Positions 1-11,381 of a DNA stretch of 64,000 nt are shown here, piece by piece; within the stretch, counting starts at the first letter, position 1, and each line of letters begins with the position of its first letter. The position numbers and the translations under genes are program-made. The notes under the pieces were generated by a model. It had not been told where the DNA came from and did not search any database. It saw only the letters and a program-made list of their open reading frames with translations. Source of the DNA: Carposina sasakii (taxonomy: Eukaryota; Arthropoda; Insecta; Lepidoptera; Carposinidae). The stretch covers positions 12,028,001 to 12,092,000 of the forward strand of contig CP053154.1 in NCBI GenBank assembly GCA_014607495.2. The letters are read 5' to 3'.

Positions 1-96
1 TAAAACTAAATAAACACATGTAAAAAAGAGTGTTACATTTTGATATACTATATAACTTTTTTTTTCACATAAAAATAATTTAAAACTATATATTTA

Positions 97-3042
97 CTAT
101 TTATCTACCGTAAGCAAGTTCTCGGTTTCGTCATAGGACAGCTCCTGCAGACATTTGTAAACTTGTTTCTTACAATCAAAGTAATTGAGGTTATATATGT
201 AATAAACTTTATTTATTCTATTGTATAACAAGGGTCCCATATAGGCAAAAAATCTATTTGTAAAAGCAAACGGTGTTGAGGAAACAGTACAAACAATATC
301 TTTTCGTCTTTTGTTAGTCACGTCATGATCATAAGCAAGCACTTTGTGCTGTTTTAAAACAGTGTGCATTATAAAAAGCTGGCGGACGGTTAGCACCTTG
401 CAAGAATTATAAAGTAGGGAAGTTGGAAATAGGAAGGGACGAAACGTAGCCACCTTAAGTATTGCGCGTTGAGCTCGCTCGAGAGATAGTATGATGGTTT
501 TATGTGTTCCACCCCATGAGCTGATACAGTACTGAATTATGGATTGACCAAGGACCTGATAAACTTGTTTAATTAATTTTGAATCAGCAATAAGCCGTAG
601 TTTTTTGAATACATATAGTAACTTCCGTACTCTACTAACTACTTCTTGTATATGTGCTCGAAAAGAGAGGGTTTCATCGAGTGTAACCCCAAGATACTTG
701 ATACTTGTAGTTTTTTGGATATGTGGACAATTACAGGAGAGATCAGAAAGACATAAATGGGCATAGATATGAGGATATAAAACAATATGATGGGTTTGGC
801 GCATGGTAAAATGGATGTACTTAGTTTTATCAGCGTTTAGTGTTAGTAAATTATATTGAAGCCAGTTATTTACAGTATTAAACCTTGTTGTGCATAATTA
901 AAAAGCTCCGTATTGGTGTTAGCTGAGAAAATTAAAGCAGTATCATCAGCATAGGAAATTATCTTGCCTTGTTCCAGATTTAGGTTACACAAGTCGTTAA
1001 TGTAAATTAAAAAACAGGGTAGGACCCAGGATACTTCCCTGAGGGACTCCAAAGCTGGTGTTTTGCTGGTCATCACTGATAAAGTTTTCTATTTTGACAC
1101 ATTGGTATCTGTTGTCTAAGTAGTCTGCTAGTAATTTATGTTGAGTGCCTCTTATACCTAAGGAGTCTAACTTTTTTAAAAGGATGGGTACAGATACCGT
1201 GTCAAAAGCTTTTGCTAAGTCCAGGAAAACAGCCAGAGTCTGTTTTCCCTTACCCAATTCTTGTGAAACATAGTTGGTCAGACAATGGACCGCATCATCC
1301 GTCGAAAGCCTAGTTCTAAAACCAAATTGGTTAGGTGACAGAAGATGGTTTTTCTCAAGATAGTTGACTAGTCTGATGTTAATGATCTTTTCTAAAATTT
1401 TTGAAATTGATGGGAGTAAGGATATTGGTCTATAGTTATTCACTCTGTCTTTACTTCCTGCTTTGTGAATTGGTATCACTACTGCCTTTTTAAGACATTT
1501 TGGGAATATTCCTTTAGATAAGCATAGTCGGAAAATATGTGTTAGGGGAGGAACCAGAATATGTTTAAATTGCTTAAGTATTTTATTACTTATATTATCC
1601 CAGCCCACGGCGCAGTCATCTTTTAGACCTGAGATGATGCGTGTGACTTCATTTTCATCTGTGTCCAATAAAACAAAAGATTTGGTAGTCAACACAGAAG
1701 TATAAGTTTGTAGCAAGGGAATATTAGATCGTGTGCCGGAATTTTCCGAAATCTGTTCAGCGAGATTCTTTCCTATATTTACAAAGAACTTATTGACCTC
1801 ATTAGCCGCTCGAAGTGGCGTAGAACAGGACGTTAGTAAATTCGAACATGATTTGTGCTCTTTAGCTGTATATGTGACATTTTTAATAAATTTCCAAACT
1901 TGCTTACTGTTGCTACCAGCCCTTTGTAAAATGCTTTTCTCATACGTGATTTTAATTTTCTTTAGGAGATTATTGCAAAAATTTCGGTACCTTTTATAAG
2001 TAGTTTGTATTATGGTATTTTCGGGACAACGCTTTGCCTTTTGATGAAGTTTGTCTCTATGCCTCATACAACGAATAAGGCCAGGAGTGATCCAGGGTTT
2101 GATGTTATGATGTTTTTTATTAACAATACGCGTGTTGGTGTTCTGAAGTATTGCTGATTGGACAGATCTAATTAGAAACAATAACGCGCAGTTTACGTCT
2201 GTAGAATAAAAAACTGGGTCAAAATCCAAATTGCATAAATCATGTTCGAGGTTGTTTACGTTTAGTATACATTTAGCACGAGTACGATTTTGCTTAGGTG
2301 GCGTTAGGTTAATGTTAAGTAGAACAGCATTATGGTCGGTTATAGTTGATGTAGTGACGAGCGTGATGCATGGTGAACATGATTTGATCATGAAGTGATC
2401 TACACAGAAACCACTAATGCGAGTGGGCAAAGTATGACCGGGAAAAAGTCCGTGTTTTGAACATAGGTCAAGATAATCTTGACTAATTTCTTCAAAACAT
2501 TCTGGTCTAATGTTTATGTTAATATCGCCAGATAGGATAATATTTTTATAACAGGTCACGGCTTGGAGCGTTTCATCTAAAGATTTATAAAAAGGGTCTA
2601 AAATTCGATAAGATGGAGACCTGTATATAGCAAGGATGACTATATCGAGACCAATTTTTATAATCAAAGAGCTACAGTCTTGAATAGCAGGTTCCTCCAC
2701 GGTAACATTCAAAATAGAGTCTCTAACGTACACCACTACACCATCACATTTATTACACATTTTTGTGCTACAATAAGCGATATAGCCCGGCAAGATCGGG
2801 AGATTGCCCTGTCTGTTTATTGACCAACATTCAGTGAAGACTATTACGTCACAGTCAATTTTAAGCCTATGCAAGAATATGCTAAAACTATCTACGTTCT
2901 TATAAATGCTGCGAATATTTTGCGTTAGTATAGTTAATGAATTTTGACAGGGGAAGATATACTGCCTACATTCCTCAACATCACAAATCTTCGAGTCTGA
3001 CACAAACATGTTATCCAATTCTTCAATAAAATCTAAATCCAT
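97..3042 (-). pseudogene. LINE ORF2 (AP-like endonuclease + reverse transcriptase), two frameshifts
   Basis: The first frame (3042 down to about 1014) starts at ATG and encodes an apurinic-type endonuclease: QNIRSI near residue 40, DVIVFTECW with the catalytic Glu, SGDININ, and TSTITDHNAVLL with the DH pair. Reverse transcriptase follows, with FLDLAKAFDTV and GVPQGSILGP. In a run of six A (plus strand 1009-1014) the frame slips by one base; the RT active site YADDTAL then continues in another frame to about 880. A second slip near 880 restores the original frame, which runs on through KYLGVTLDE to the stop at 97. Repaired length would be about 980 residues, normal for the family. Each slip is a small indel, suggesting decay of a once complete protein or, less likely, sequencing error in homopolymers. 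Confidence 0.85.
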
Positions 3043-3102
3043 ACTTACACTATAAAATAAAATTTATAAAAGTCTAAATATAAACAATTAGAGATGGCGC
3101 TC

Positions 3103-4329
3103 TTAGGCGCCTTCATAATCGGTAGAGTTGATGTACCTATACTCGGCAGCTTTTCGGGCCGGACACTCGGCGTCGCCTGTCTTGTGGCCGGATGGCTTTT
3201 TGAAGCGCAGGCATGTTGCACATTTTGGCGATTCTAGTTTTTTAGTGCATTCCGTAATACTGTGCCCCGATTCACCACAATGTCCACACATAGGATTCAC
3301 CTCTCTGCATGTCTTTGCCGCGTGACCGTACTGCTGGCACTTGTAACATCTTGTTACTAAAGTAAAGTCCCTAACTGGGCAGGAGGACCAGTTTATAAAT
3401 ATTCTGCTCTGGGTAATAAGGGCCTTGCGTACTAAAGCTGGTACTTCAAGAATATAGTTGCAGTAATTGGCTTCTTTTTTCCCCGATTTGTGGCTCAACT
3501 TTATACTGGACAAAAATGTTTCTACAGGCATGTTCACTTTGTCTGCCAAGTTCTGCTCATAAATGCACGTAAACAGCTCCTTTTCCTCTAAATTTACAGG
3601 TACTCCGAGAATGATGATTCTAGGGCGGCGTTTGTAGGGCTCATCAACAGTAAGGTTGTTAGATGCAAGTTGGGAGGAGTTCTTTAGCTTTTCAACATCT
3701 TCTTTACTCTCAGTGCTGATGATGACCCCTCCATTTCTCGTCTTACGCAGTCCTCGGACCTGCAGCTTCATTTGTTCAGGTCTTAATATTTTCTGGACAA
3801 GATTTTTTGTTTCCTCGCTGCTTTTTGATTTATCACTAGGATAAATCGCTATAGAGCTCAGAGGACTAGGCTGAACAAAGTTATTTGCACTCTTTTTAAC
3901 CATGTCTGCGAAGGACGTTTTCTGTGTAACAGTTTTAATAGAGCTCTCTTCTATTGTATTTTTAATGTCATTGAGACATTTGGCAAGGTCATGTCTCTGC
4001 CTTAGCTCCGAAATTTTGGCATTTGCCAATAAAGTCCTCTGTTTAAGGGATTGGTAGTGCACAGCCATTTGCGAGACTCCATGTCCTACTTTCCGACAAA
4101 GGTTACCGATTTTATTTTTCTGCTCCGAATTTAGTTTGCTCTCGGTTGTAATGGCGTAAACATCATTGAGGCACTGCTCTATAGATACCATCCATTGTTG
4201 AAGTTCTGCTGTACGAATAGCTTCAAATTCAACTTCCTCATCTTGAGCTTTGCTCTGCGCTTGAGGTGTTGGCGGCGGCGGCGGAGAGCGGGGTGTTAGC
4301 CCGCTTCGGTTAAAGGGGCTGTTATCCAT
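3103..4329 (-). CDS. LINE ORF1 protein (gag-like, zinc knuckles)
   Basis: Open frame of 408 residues starting at an ATG. The N-terminus is proline-rich (residues about 9-24), followed by a Glu/Lys/Gln-rich, probably helical stretch (about 30-130). The middle contains a segment reading GLRKTRNGGVIIS, typical of insect LINE ORF1 proteins upstream of the knuckles. The C-terminal quarter has CCHC knuckles CYKCQQYGHAAKTC and CGHCGESGHSITEC, then a third cysteine/histidine cluster beginning CATC. Such proteins coat LINE RNA and accompany it in target-primed reverse transcription. The frame is intact, unlike its partner ORF2 60 bp downstream. It is a transposon gene, not a host gene. Confidence 0.85.
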   Translation of the reverse strand: MDNSPFNRSGLTPRSPPPPPTPQAQSKAQDEEVEFEAIRTAELQQWMVSIEQCLNDVYAITTESKLNSEQKNKIGNLCRKVGHGVSQMAVHYQSLKQRTLLANAKISELRQRHDLAKCLNDIKNTIEESSIKTVTQKTSFADMVKKSANNFVQPSPLSSIAIYPSDKSKSSEETKNLVQKILRPEQMKLQVRGLRKTRNGGVIISTESKEDVEKLKNSSQLASNNLTVDEPYKRRPRIIILGVPVNLEEKELFTCIYEQNLADKVNMPVETFLSSIKLSHKSGKKEANYCNYILEVPALVRKALITQSRIFINWSSCPVRDFTLVTRCYKCQQYGHAAKTCREVNPMCGHCGESGHSITECTKKLESPKCATCLRFKKPSGHKTGDAECPARKAAEYRYINSTDYEGA

Positions 4330-5128
4330 AACTCAAATTAATATATTTCATTAGTAGGTATATAACTTAAACACTTTAGCACTATGTTATTGATTTTTAA
4401 CTAGGTCACTTTTTATGCACTTGTTTATTAATAAAAATATTGCAACAGTGTGCACGTCTGTACACAAAGAACGATCAACGAACAAGGAGAGTTAGACAGA
4501 CTGGGCCCCAGGTGGTGGATATCGTATCGTCTCTATACAAAATTCAACATTGCGGCTATATTTATCGTATTTTGTCAGGCTAAACGTCGGTAAATCTTTC
4601 GTTATCATATCGTGTGTCGCAGGTCATGTTACTTGTGCACAGCATTCATACTTTCCTACTGCCGACCGCCTATTTATTCGCGAGGATACATATTTTTATT
4701 ATAACATTAATATAAAGTAACAAACTTCACAATGGCACGGTAAACTTATTTATTAGAGCAACGGATCGAAACCAATTATGCTATTCACAAGTTCCGTGTT
4801 GTCAATATTCGTTCAAGAAATTTGGACAATGGGAAGTAAAAGTGTAAATTTCAAAGTGTCGTCGGAGGGCCTTTTAGGGGTCTAGCTCATTAGGGTAGCA
4901 GACAGAAATTACATTAAGGTTTTTTGAGATACCTTTTAATCGAGTAAAGTAAACACTATTGTGTAACAAATTAATACATTCTTTAGACAATATCTTTTGT
5001 ATGTCGAGTATTTTTTTAAGATCGATAGCTAGATGTACATACGAGTAGCAAAACAATTTGTTCTAGCTAAAGGTGTTTTTCGCTTGTCCACTGATGGCTC
5101 GCCTTAATATTATACAGATATATTATAT

Positions 5129-5427
5129 CTTCTTCTTCTTCAGCCTATTGCAGTCCACTGCTGGACGTAGGCCTCCCCCAGGGCACGCCACAAGGCTACT
5201 GCCACAGGGGGGTTTTACCCATAGTCACCACGCTGGGCAGGCGGGTTGGTGACCGCAATGTGATTTTCGGACTATGTTGTCAGTACGGGGGTGCTGCTGC
5301 CCACCTCCCGGAAACCCGTAATTGCCTTGTACGGTACCCACAGCATAGAGGAATAAGATTTATTCCTCTATGCCCACAGGCAGGCAGGGGTGGTACAAAC
5401 TCTATTCTGCCGGCACCACGCGGCTAA
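5129..5427 (-). mobile_element. SINE-like retroposon with RTE-type 3' tail (copy 1)
   Basis: Read on the minus strand, the element starts at GCCGCGTGGTGCCGGCAGA and ends in a sequence that would encode GEAYVQQWTAIG and a stop, followed by GAA repeats. That peptide is the familiar C-terminus of RTE LINE reverse transcriptases, so the 3' end is probably shared with a partner RTE LINE. The 5' part has no open frame matching a LINE. Better-delimited copies lie at 29771-30033 and 55519-55780. This copy carries a 29-bp perfect palindrome insertion at 5344-5372. Confidence 0.75.
5344..5372. repeat. 29-bp perfect palindrome inserted in the SINE, with 7-bp flanking duplication
   Basis: Thirteen-base arms (CATAGAGGAATAA and its complement) surround a 3-base loop GAT. 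The insert is flanked on both sides by CCCACAG (5337-5343 and 5373-5379). Other copies of this SINE read straight through a similar single sequence, so the palindrome is an insertion that duplicated its target. Confidence 0.8.
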
Positions 5428-5594
5428 CTAATTTGATTTTAATGTTGTTCAGTCGAACCGCACAAGGTGATTTGTCGACTATTAAACGTAAAGGTGAATG
5501 AATCGAAAGTTCACATCTGTAACGTGCATAGCAAAACGCTACTTTCTTCTGCGCTATTGGATGTGTGTCGTGTCGTGTAGGTAGGCGTTCTGGA

Positions 5595-5709
5595 GGGTAA
5601 GCACGAACCTCTCGATAGTCCGTAACGCTATCGTCAAACTGTCAAATCACATAGATTTTGCTAGCGTGTCGCTAGCGTTACGCCGCGTAAAAAGGTTCGT
5701 GCTTAGCCC
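5595..5709. mobile_element. Short MITE with GGGTAAGCACGAACCT inverted ends
   Basis: The left end GGGTAAGCACGAACCT is matched in reverse at the right end (AGGTTCGTGCTTAGCCC). CTGGA occurs next to both ends and may be a target duplication, though the right side has one extra A. A related half-site (AAGCACGAACCTTTAAC) occurs near 38783. About 115 bp, non-coding. Confidence 0.55.
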
Positions 5710-5749
5710 ACTGGAATTTGAATGTAACCAGAGTACGTTCGCCCATTCG

Positions 5750-5847
5750 GCGCTACCTACCTCCCGGAAACCCTTAATCGCCTCGTACGATACCCACGGG
5801 CAGACATGGGGTGGTACGAATTCTATTCTGCCGGCACCACTCGGCTA
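5750..5847 (-). mobile_element. Fragment of the RTE-tailed SINE (5' part only)
   Basis: Matches the 5' half of the SINE at 29771-30033, from the CCTCCCGGAAACCC segment to the GCCGGCACCAC end. The RTE-type tail is absent. Confidence 0.7.
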
Positions 5848-5859
5848 CTGTAGACGGAT

Positions 5860-7600
5860 ATGTGTTACAGACATATATACATACCTGTACATATCTAACC
5901 TACCTACCCACTTTGTTAATAATATTTCAGGTTGTGTCACGACCAGTATCCCACTAAGACAGCGTCCCTAAAGTTTAGATATTCGGGATAAACAACGTAA
6001 TTCGAGAGGCAGGAGTTGCAAACACTGGGCGGGAAATGCACGAGTCACAGTGTTTACGTAACAATCGGGTCGGGAGCGGCCTCTAGAGCCACAGGTATTT
6101 CCGGAAAAGGTTTGAATTTTCTGAAATTTGTCAAGTAAACAAAAGTACCTATTGAAGTCTTGGGGTAATACGTGCGCTCTTAGTACTTAGTATATAGCTC
6201 TTCTTATAATGTATATTCCTGTACCTGTACCATTAAGATCCCTCGAACTATAGGTACATTTTTTAAAATTGGCGGCAGATAGTGTTTAAATTTGAATTCA
6301 TAATATTTATACGAAATCATAAGTTTAAAACCGGTTTCAAAGTTAGTTCTTGCCGTTTGAATCGGTAACCTAATGAAAAACCAACTGAAACTTGCTTTTC
6401 ACCTGTCACAGATTTAATTTGACTTTAGCGTGACTCTTAAATAAGTTTGAACAGAATCCATTACTGGTCTTAGTTCGGCGTATTCACACTGGCTGGTGGG
6501 CGGGCGATGGATGGCGCGCGATCTGAAATTCTTATTAGGGATTTAATTCAATAGTTAAAATGTATTTGAGGAGAAATCGCGCTGAACGTCGACTATACTG
6601 GTGAAGGATTAAAGTTCTAAAGTTTTGAATCTTGAATTTATGGTTGCAATTGCAATAGTTTTGTTCGATAACTATACAAGCCGTCGTCGTCGGTTTGTTC
6701 AGTGGAATTAAGTATTATAGACAATTTTCTTCTCCATTCCGTGAGAATTTCTCCCTTAATGTTGTAAATGGAGATGGCGGTGGGAGAATAAATCATTTCA
6801 AAGACTGAGACCGTTTTTGGAAGGCATGTCAACGCAAATACATTATAACAATGTGTCGAATCCATAGTACACAATACAAGTATGACAATAGACAGTTAAT
6901 GGTTGGTTCGAGGAACTGGCTGTAAAGTTTCGATTAAACGTAATTACTCATAAAGTGGGCTTCCTTAAGGAAAGTACCAAAGTCACATCTAATTCTACGT
7001 AAGCTTTTGTAGATAAATATATTTGTCGGCTACCATTGTAATTATAAAGCTTACGTAAGCTGAGTGTAAAACTTTGTCGACAGACTTGAATTTAAACTGG
7101 CTTACCCTGTCTGGCTTGTTTGCCTACAGGCTAATAGGCTAGGTTAGTATCTAGTAACACGAAGAGGGGACAAGCTCTGGTCCGTTAAGGAAGCACACAG
7201 TGGAGGAGTAACAAGTCTTCTTACCAACAACGTTTGGTAATGGGAAATGCGTCTTCTCCTTGAAATGTTATGTAGTATATTATATATTGGTATATCTATG
7301 TGTTATTCTGATGTCTAAGCTACTATTGTTTCATGGCTGTTGTACGACAAAAGGTGAGACTATGTGGGAGGTAAGTCTTTGATCAGTTCATACCACGTTG
7401 CGTAGGTTACATTGGAGGACGTAAGATATAATAATGTTTCCAGACCTTGTAGCTCTTTGTTGTCATTCCTTCATGATCTATTCATACCAGGAGCTTTGTA
7501 TGACCTGAATACAGGTAGGCAACTCTAATCGGAGTAATAATACCGCCCTAATTAATATTCACAATAGCCTAAATTTTGTTAATAATATCTGTTACATATT
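5860..7600. other. No gene or defined element seen
   Basis: AT-rich sequence with scattered stops in all frames. Short open frames here have no recognisable motifs. Confidence 0.5.
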
Positions 7601-7609
7601 ATACATATA

Positions 7610-7815
7610 AACAAGAGTGTTTTCCCAGAATGGGGTAGCCAGAACTGAGAGATCCTACGCCCACGTTTAGAATAGCTAGTCAAATGTAAAATATCAGTAA
7701 CAAATAGCTAGCGCATCGCTTGTAAGAATGTCCTGAGTTCCTTAGTCGACTCCTTCAGCATGTACGGATGGAAATGCACCTGATATATTCCAGTAAAGCC
7801 ACGTATCAGTACGAA
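7610..7815 (+). repeat. Dispersed repeat family G (GTAGCCAGAACTG), copy 1
   Basis: Shares an ordered series of blocks with at least seven other places in the window: GGGGTAGCCAGAACTG, then CACGTTTAG, ATCAGTAACAA, TAGCTAGCGC, CTTAGTCGACTC and a final TGATATATTC...AAGCC. The unit is about 210-230 bp, has no open frame and no obvious terminal inverted repeat. I do not recognise a named family; a SINE or LINE 3' end is possible. Confidence 0.7.
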
Positions 7816-9843
7816 ACTAAAAAAGCAATATGTCTCTAACTAAAGCTTATTTCAGGTGAAAACCTACCCTAGCCAATCTTTCGCAAGCATAATCGTTAAT
7901 TCAAAATCACAAAAAAGTCCGCATCGCACCTCTCCTTAAGCACACGAAAGTTGGGAAAAAAAATCGGCCTGAATAATAAAATAGCAAATGGGAGACACGG
8001 TCCGAATCGGCCGACTCATCAAACAGGCCCTGGGGATCCAGCGAGCGTAGTGAATAACAATTCCATGCGCTCTACGTCTGATTGTCGGACATTTTTATGC
8101 GTACCCCAATGGGATTAGTGATATAGTTCCAAGGTAGGAAGAGTGGATTTTGTTTAAGTATCATGCTAATTGGGCCTTTGCTGGTCGTCATAGACTGTAT
8201 TTATGAGATTATTATACATGACGAAAAGTTCGGTTAGTGTGATGATATTTACGTAAATAATAAGCATGATACAAATATGAAAAAATACACATGGTAGATT
8301 TGAGAAACCTCCTTTTTCAAGTAGGTTACAAATAACTTAGCTCAGAAGATAAGAGATCTTATAGAAATAGATAAGAGAAGCGTAGAGATCATGCATTCGC
8401 CAGCCTCAAGTATAAATGCAAAATAAGCAAATTATCCTTCAAAATTATCAGTACCAACAAAAATTTAACAATAGCTACATTATGCCAGTACCAAGATAAT
8501 ATAAGCAAGTAGGTACTAGGTATGCACCCATTGATTTCGTTTCAAAAACAACACAATACTCAACATCACAAGACTTCTTCAGTCCAGTCCTAATTAAATC
8601 GACATTGGCAACGCGTCGTTTTGTGCCGAGAGTAGCTCTCGACTCGGCGCCACAAAGCGATTGATCACGCGCCCAGGCCTCCTCGAGAATACCCTGTCAA
8701 TTACAAAAATGACTTGAAAGATCACAGTGAAAAATCGCGCTGTCTCCGATGATATTGCCTATTTTTGGGTCACTTCACGGTGGGTCAACTTGGTAACCCA
8801 AGTTACAATTTGAAATTTGGATTGTGTAATAAAAATTACGAAGCAATGGCCAAATTTTATTGTGTATGATTATGCGCACAGAGAAAATAGGCTAATCAAT
8901 TTGAAGGTGCTACAGGTTCTAATGAGAGCGATGATTTTGTAAGTATAGTATTTGCATATCGAGTAATTGTCTGAAAGTACCCGAAAATATTAAAGGTATC
9001 TACAGAGGTAATAGATTTGGTAGTAAATACAGCTACAGTAAATAGTCCAATCAACTTTACTTTATGACCCTGCAAAGTTTCAGCGACAGAGGAATTAATG
9101 TTGAGTCTCCATACAAAGAATTTCCTCGTTGGTTGGACTAATATTAAAAGAGTAAAAAATGATGAAAGCTTGTCAAAAAACTACCAATGGATATATTCAA
9201 CTATTTAGAAATAATGATTGAATGTTTGATTAGCAAAATAGCGCTTTTCACCATGCGCTACGTTTTTTTATGGATTCGTTTAACATTAGCAAGCATCAAT
9301 AGCAGGTTAAGTACAAAAACGAAGCTGTCGTTCATTCGTTCGTTCAATAGAGCGGTGCAGACGCGGCGAATAATCCGAAGATCTATCCGAAGAGGTACCA
9401 GCTTATTGTTTCCCTGAGAGTGGGGCGAGGTGTCTCTGCCAATTGATCACGTAACCGCCCAGTCGGCCTTGAGTCCGGCGAATTAGGTGCCGGATGTACG
9501 CAGCGGGAAAGGCTAAGGTGTAGTAAATGTTATAGTTTGTTAACCATAAGTTACGTTGTATCTAAGATTTGTAGAATTTGAAAGACAAAACATAACCGGA
9601 TAACATATTATGAAGGCATACCGACCATTTCGCACCTTTACAGACAAACCGTTTCTATACAAAAATATCAAATTTTACAAGAGAGCATACTACTTTTACA
9701 ATAATACAATTTCATTTATAAAGGAGAGCAAATATTTATGTGTGCCATTCTTCATACTCGTAAATAATTATTTGTTTGTTTTCTTCGCCTAGCATGATAT
9801 ATAAAAAAATTATAAATAATCACACAGTTCACAACATATAAAG
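7816..9843. other. No gene seen; one GC-rich hairpin
   Basis: Mostly AT-rich DNA without supportable coding sequence. At 8617-8659 a strong stem-loop (GTGCCGAG opposite CTCGGCGCCAC, with GAGAG-TAG-CTCTC inside) stands out. The sequence following it (ATTGATCACG...CCCAG...GGCCT) has a loose match at 9439-9465, so it may be part of an old repeat. Confidence 0.45.
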
Positions 9844-10046
9844 CTAGTCCCACACTAAGATCCCTAAGGTCTTGTGTCGTGGATACTAAAGCAATGGTAT
9901 ATAAATACATAGATAAGTACAGAAATATCCATGACTCGGAAACAAACATCGATATTAATCATATCAATATTTGCACCTACCAGGATTCCAACCCAGGACC
10001 TATGGCGTCGCAGGCAGTGTCATTACCAAATACACCAATCGGCCGT
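9844..10046 (-). mobile_element. tRNA-headed SINE, family A
   Basis: On the minus strand the head reads GCCGATTGGTGTATTTGGTA...CCTGGGTTGGAATCC, with recognisable A- and B-box-like sequences of a tRNA-derived promoter. A body with TTTCCGAGTCATGGAT follows, then a 3' end with AAGACCTTAGGGATCTTAGT and GTGGGACTAG. A more intact copy is at 28010-28225 on the plus strand. A mutated B box (GGTTGGAATCC for GGTTCGAATCC) suggests an old copy. Confidence 0.8.
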
Positions 10047-10435
10047 TAACGTCTCAACAATTTTGTCTTCATGTACAGTATTAGTTCGGACACGAAATAT
10101 TGACATATAGATTTAAATAAGTGATTACTGCTTTAAATTACTTAGCCAATAAATAGGCGAGTCTCAGCGATGGGAATTTAATATAACCTACATACTTTAG
10201 CCTCTCACCGCAGAACTTGAGGCCTTCGTCACAATATTCTCGGAGTGCGACCTATTTCCTAACTTTAATTACTTTTGCTCGACCCAAAAATCAGTCAGAT
10301 CGTAACGGTTACGTAATATCTTAAAACATTAATTCGCACTTTACTAACTGCCTAAATCGGAGAATTTGTTAACCCCGATTAGTCTTCGAATTATTCTAGC
10401 AAACCCTAGTCTGTACCCTGGAATTAAATCAATCG

Positions 10436-10443
10436 GTTTCCCC
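10436..10443. other. Empty target site for the P-type element in copy A
   Basis: Copy A has a single GTTTCCCC here. The corresponding place in copy B has GTTTCCCC on both sides of the 3.2-kb insertion (15971-15978 and 19147-19154). Confidence 0.9.
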
Positions 10444-10593
10444 TGCCCGAGCCGCTGGGTGTAGATAATTGGCGCTCGTTACTGCGGACGTTTGCGAAGA
10501 TGCCTACTAGTGTGTACTCACCCTAATGTGTTGACTTTGACTAAGGTCTCTTGTCAGCCCTGAGGTTTAATTGGGATTATAGATATATACACA

Positions 10594-10815
10594 TAGTTTT
10601 CCAAAAAAGGAGTAGCCAGAACTGCAGGATTACGAAGGAGATTCTATAGTCACGTTTAGCATAGGCAGTGGACGATAGATGTTTATTATCAGTAACAAGC
10701 TGCTAGCTCATGCTAGCTAGCCTGATAGAATGCCCCCGTGTTCCTAAAGTCGACTCTTATGACATGCACGGCAGGAGATGCATCTGATGTATTCTAGTGA
10801 AGCCCCGCATCAGCA
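10594..10815 (+). repeat. Dispersed repeat family G, copy 2
   Basis: Contains GGAGTAGCCAGAACTGC, CACGTTTAGCATAGG, AAAGTCGACTCTTATGACA and TGATGTATTCTAGTGAAGCC in the family order. Shared with copy B of the duplication (19305-19530). Confidence 0.8.
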
Positions 10816-11171
10816 CTAACTTTGGATTATTGACAAAAACATAATTGTGCCAGTTATGTATGTTATATTAGTTTTTTTTATTATCAGACTGATGTTGTTT
10901 CCTGTATGTAATGTACACAGTAGGACTGCTTGAAGAGGGGATGATTATTATGATTTAACTAGGCTAAGTTAGCCTAAGTACCTATACCTTAACATACTCT
11001 AGTCTAATGAAAGCCTAGCTCTAATTAAGTTTTGATCGTTAGTTAGCCACACACTTAACTTCGCTGTGTAAGAACTCGCATTCATCATTCACCCAGCAAT
11101 GAATCATCAATTGACCTAAATTTAAAACGATTATCATTGTCAGCCGGTAAGTCCCCAGATCTATTTCTAAA

Positions 11172-11381
11172 CTAGCTGTTGCCCACAACTCCGTCCGCGT
11201 GGACTTGTCGAAATTATCCGACATAAAAATATTTTCGTGGGATAAATAGTAGCCTATCTGTTAATCCAGGATGTTAGCTAACTCCATACCAAATTTTATT
11301 AAAATCGCTTCGGCCGTTTAGACGTGAAGAAGGTAACAAACATACACACTCACAAACTTTCGCGTTTATATTATGTGATGA
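11172..11381 (-). mobile_element. Short non-autonomous Helitron, Lep1-like
   Basis: The 3' end on the minus strand reads CGGACGGAGTTGTGGGCAAC then AG-CTAG at 11172-11175, the CTRR terminus of Helitrons after a degenerate hairpin. The interior has AAAATTTGGTATGGAGTTAG and the GTTTGTTACC block usual in these elements. The 5' end (TCATCACATAATATAAACG) is approximate. Confidence 0.7.

Larger units (their letters stand above)
1..4540 (-). mobile_element. Non-LTR retrotransposon (LINE), Jockey/CR1-like group, nearly full length
   Basis: Two ORFs lie in the LINE order on the minus strand: an ORF1 nucleic-acid-binding protein (3103-4329), a 60-bp gap, then ORF2 with endonuclease and reverse transcriptase (97-3042). 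The 3' end points to low coordinates. Neither outer boundary is certain: I saw no poly-A or target duplication, and the 5' limit is placed loosely after the ORF1 start. The RT motifs (FLDLAKAFDTV, GVPQGSILGP, YADDTAL) fit the broad Jockey/CR1 assemblage; ORF1 with three C-terminal zinc knuckles recalls Jockey, I and R1 types. ORF1 is open but ORF2 carries two frameshifts, so this copy is probably immobile. Clade assignment is inference. Confidence 0.85.

Noticed and set aside
11039..11224. Minus-strand open frame of about 60 codons, repeated at 19753-19953
   Set aside because: It lies across a Helitron end and is present only because the segment is duplicated; the two versions differ by an indel at the Helitron terminus.
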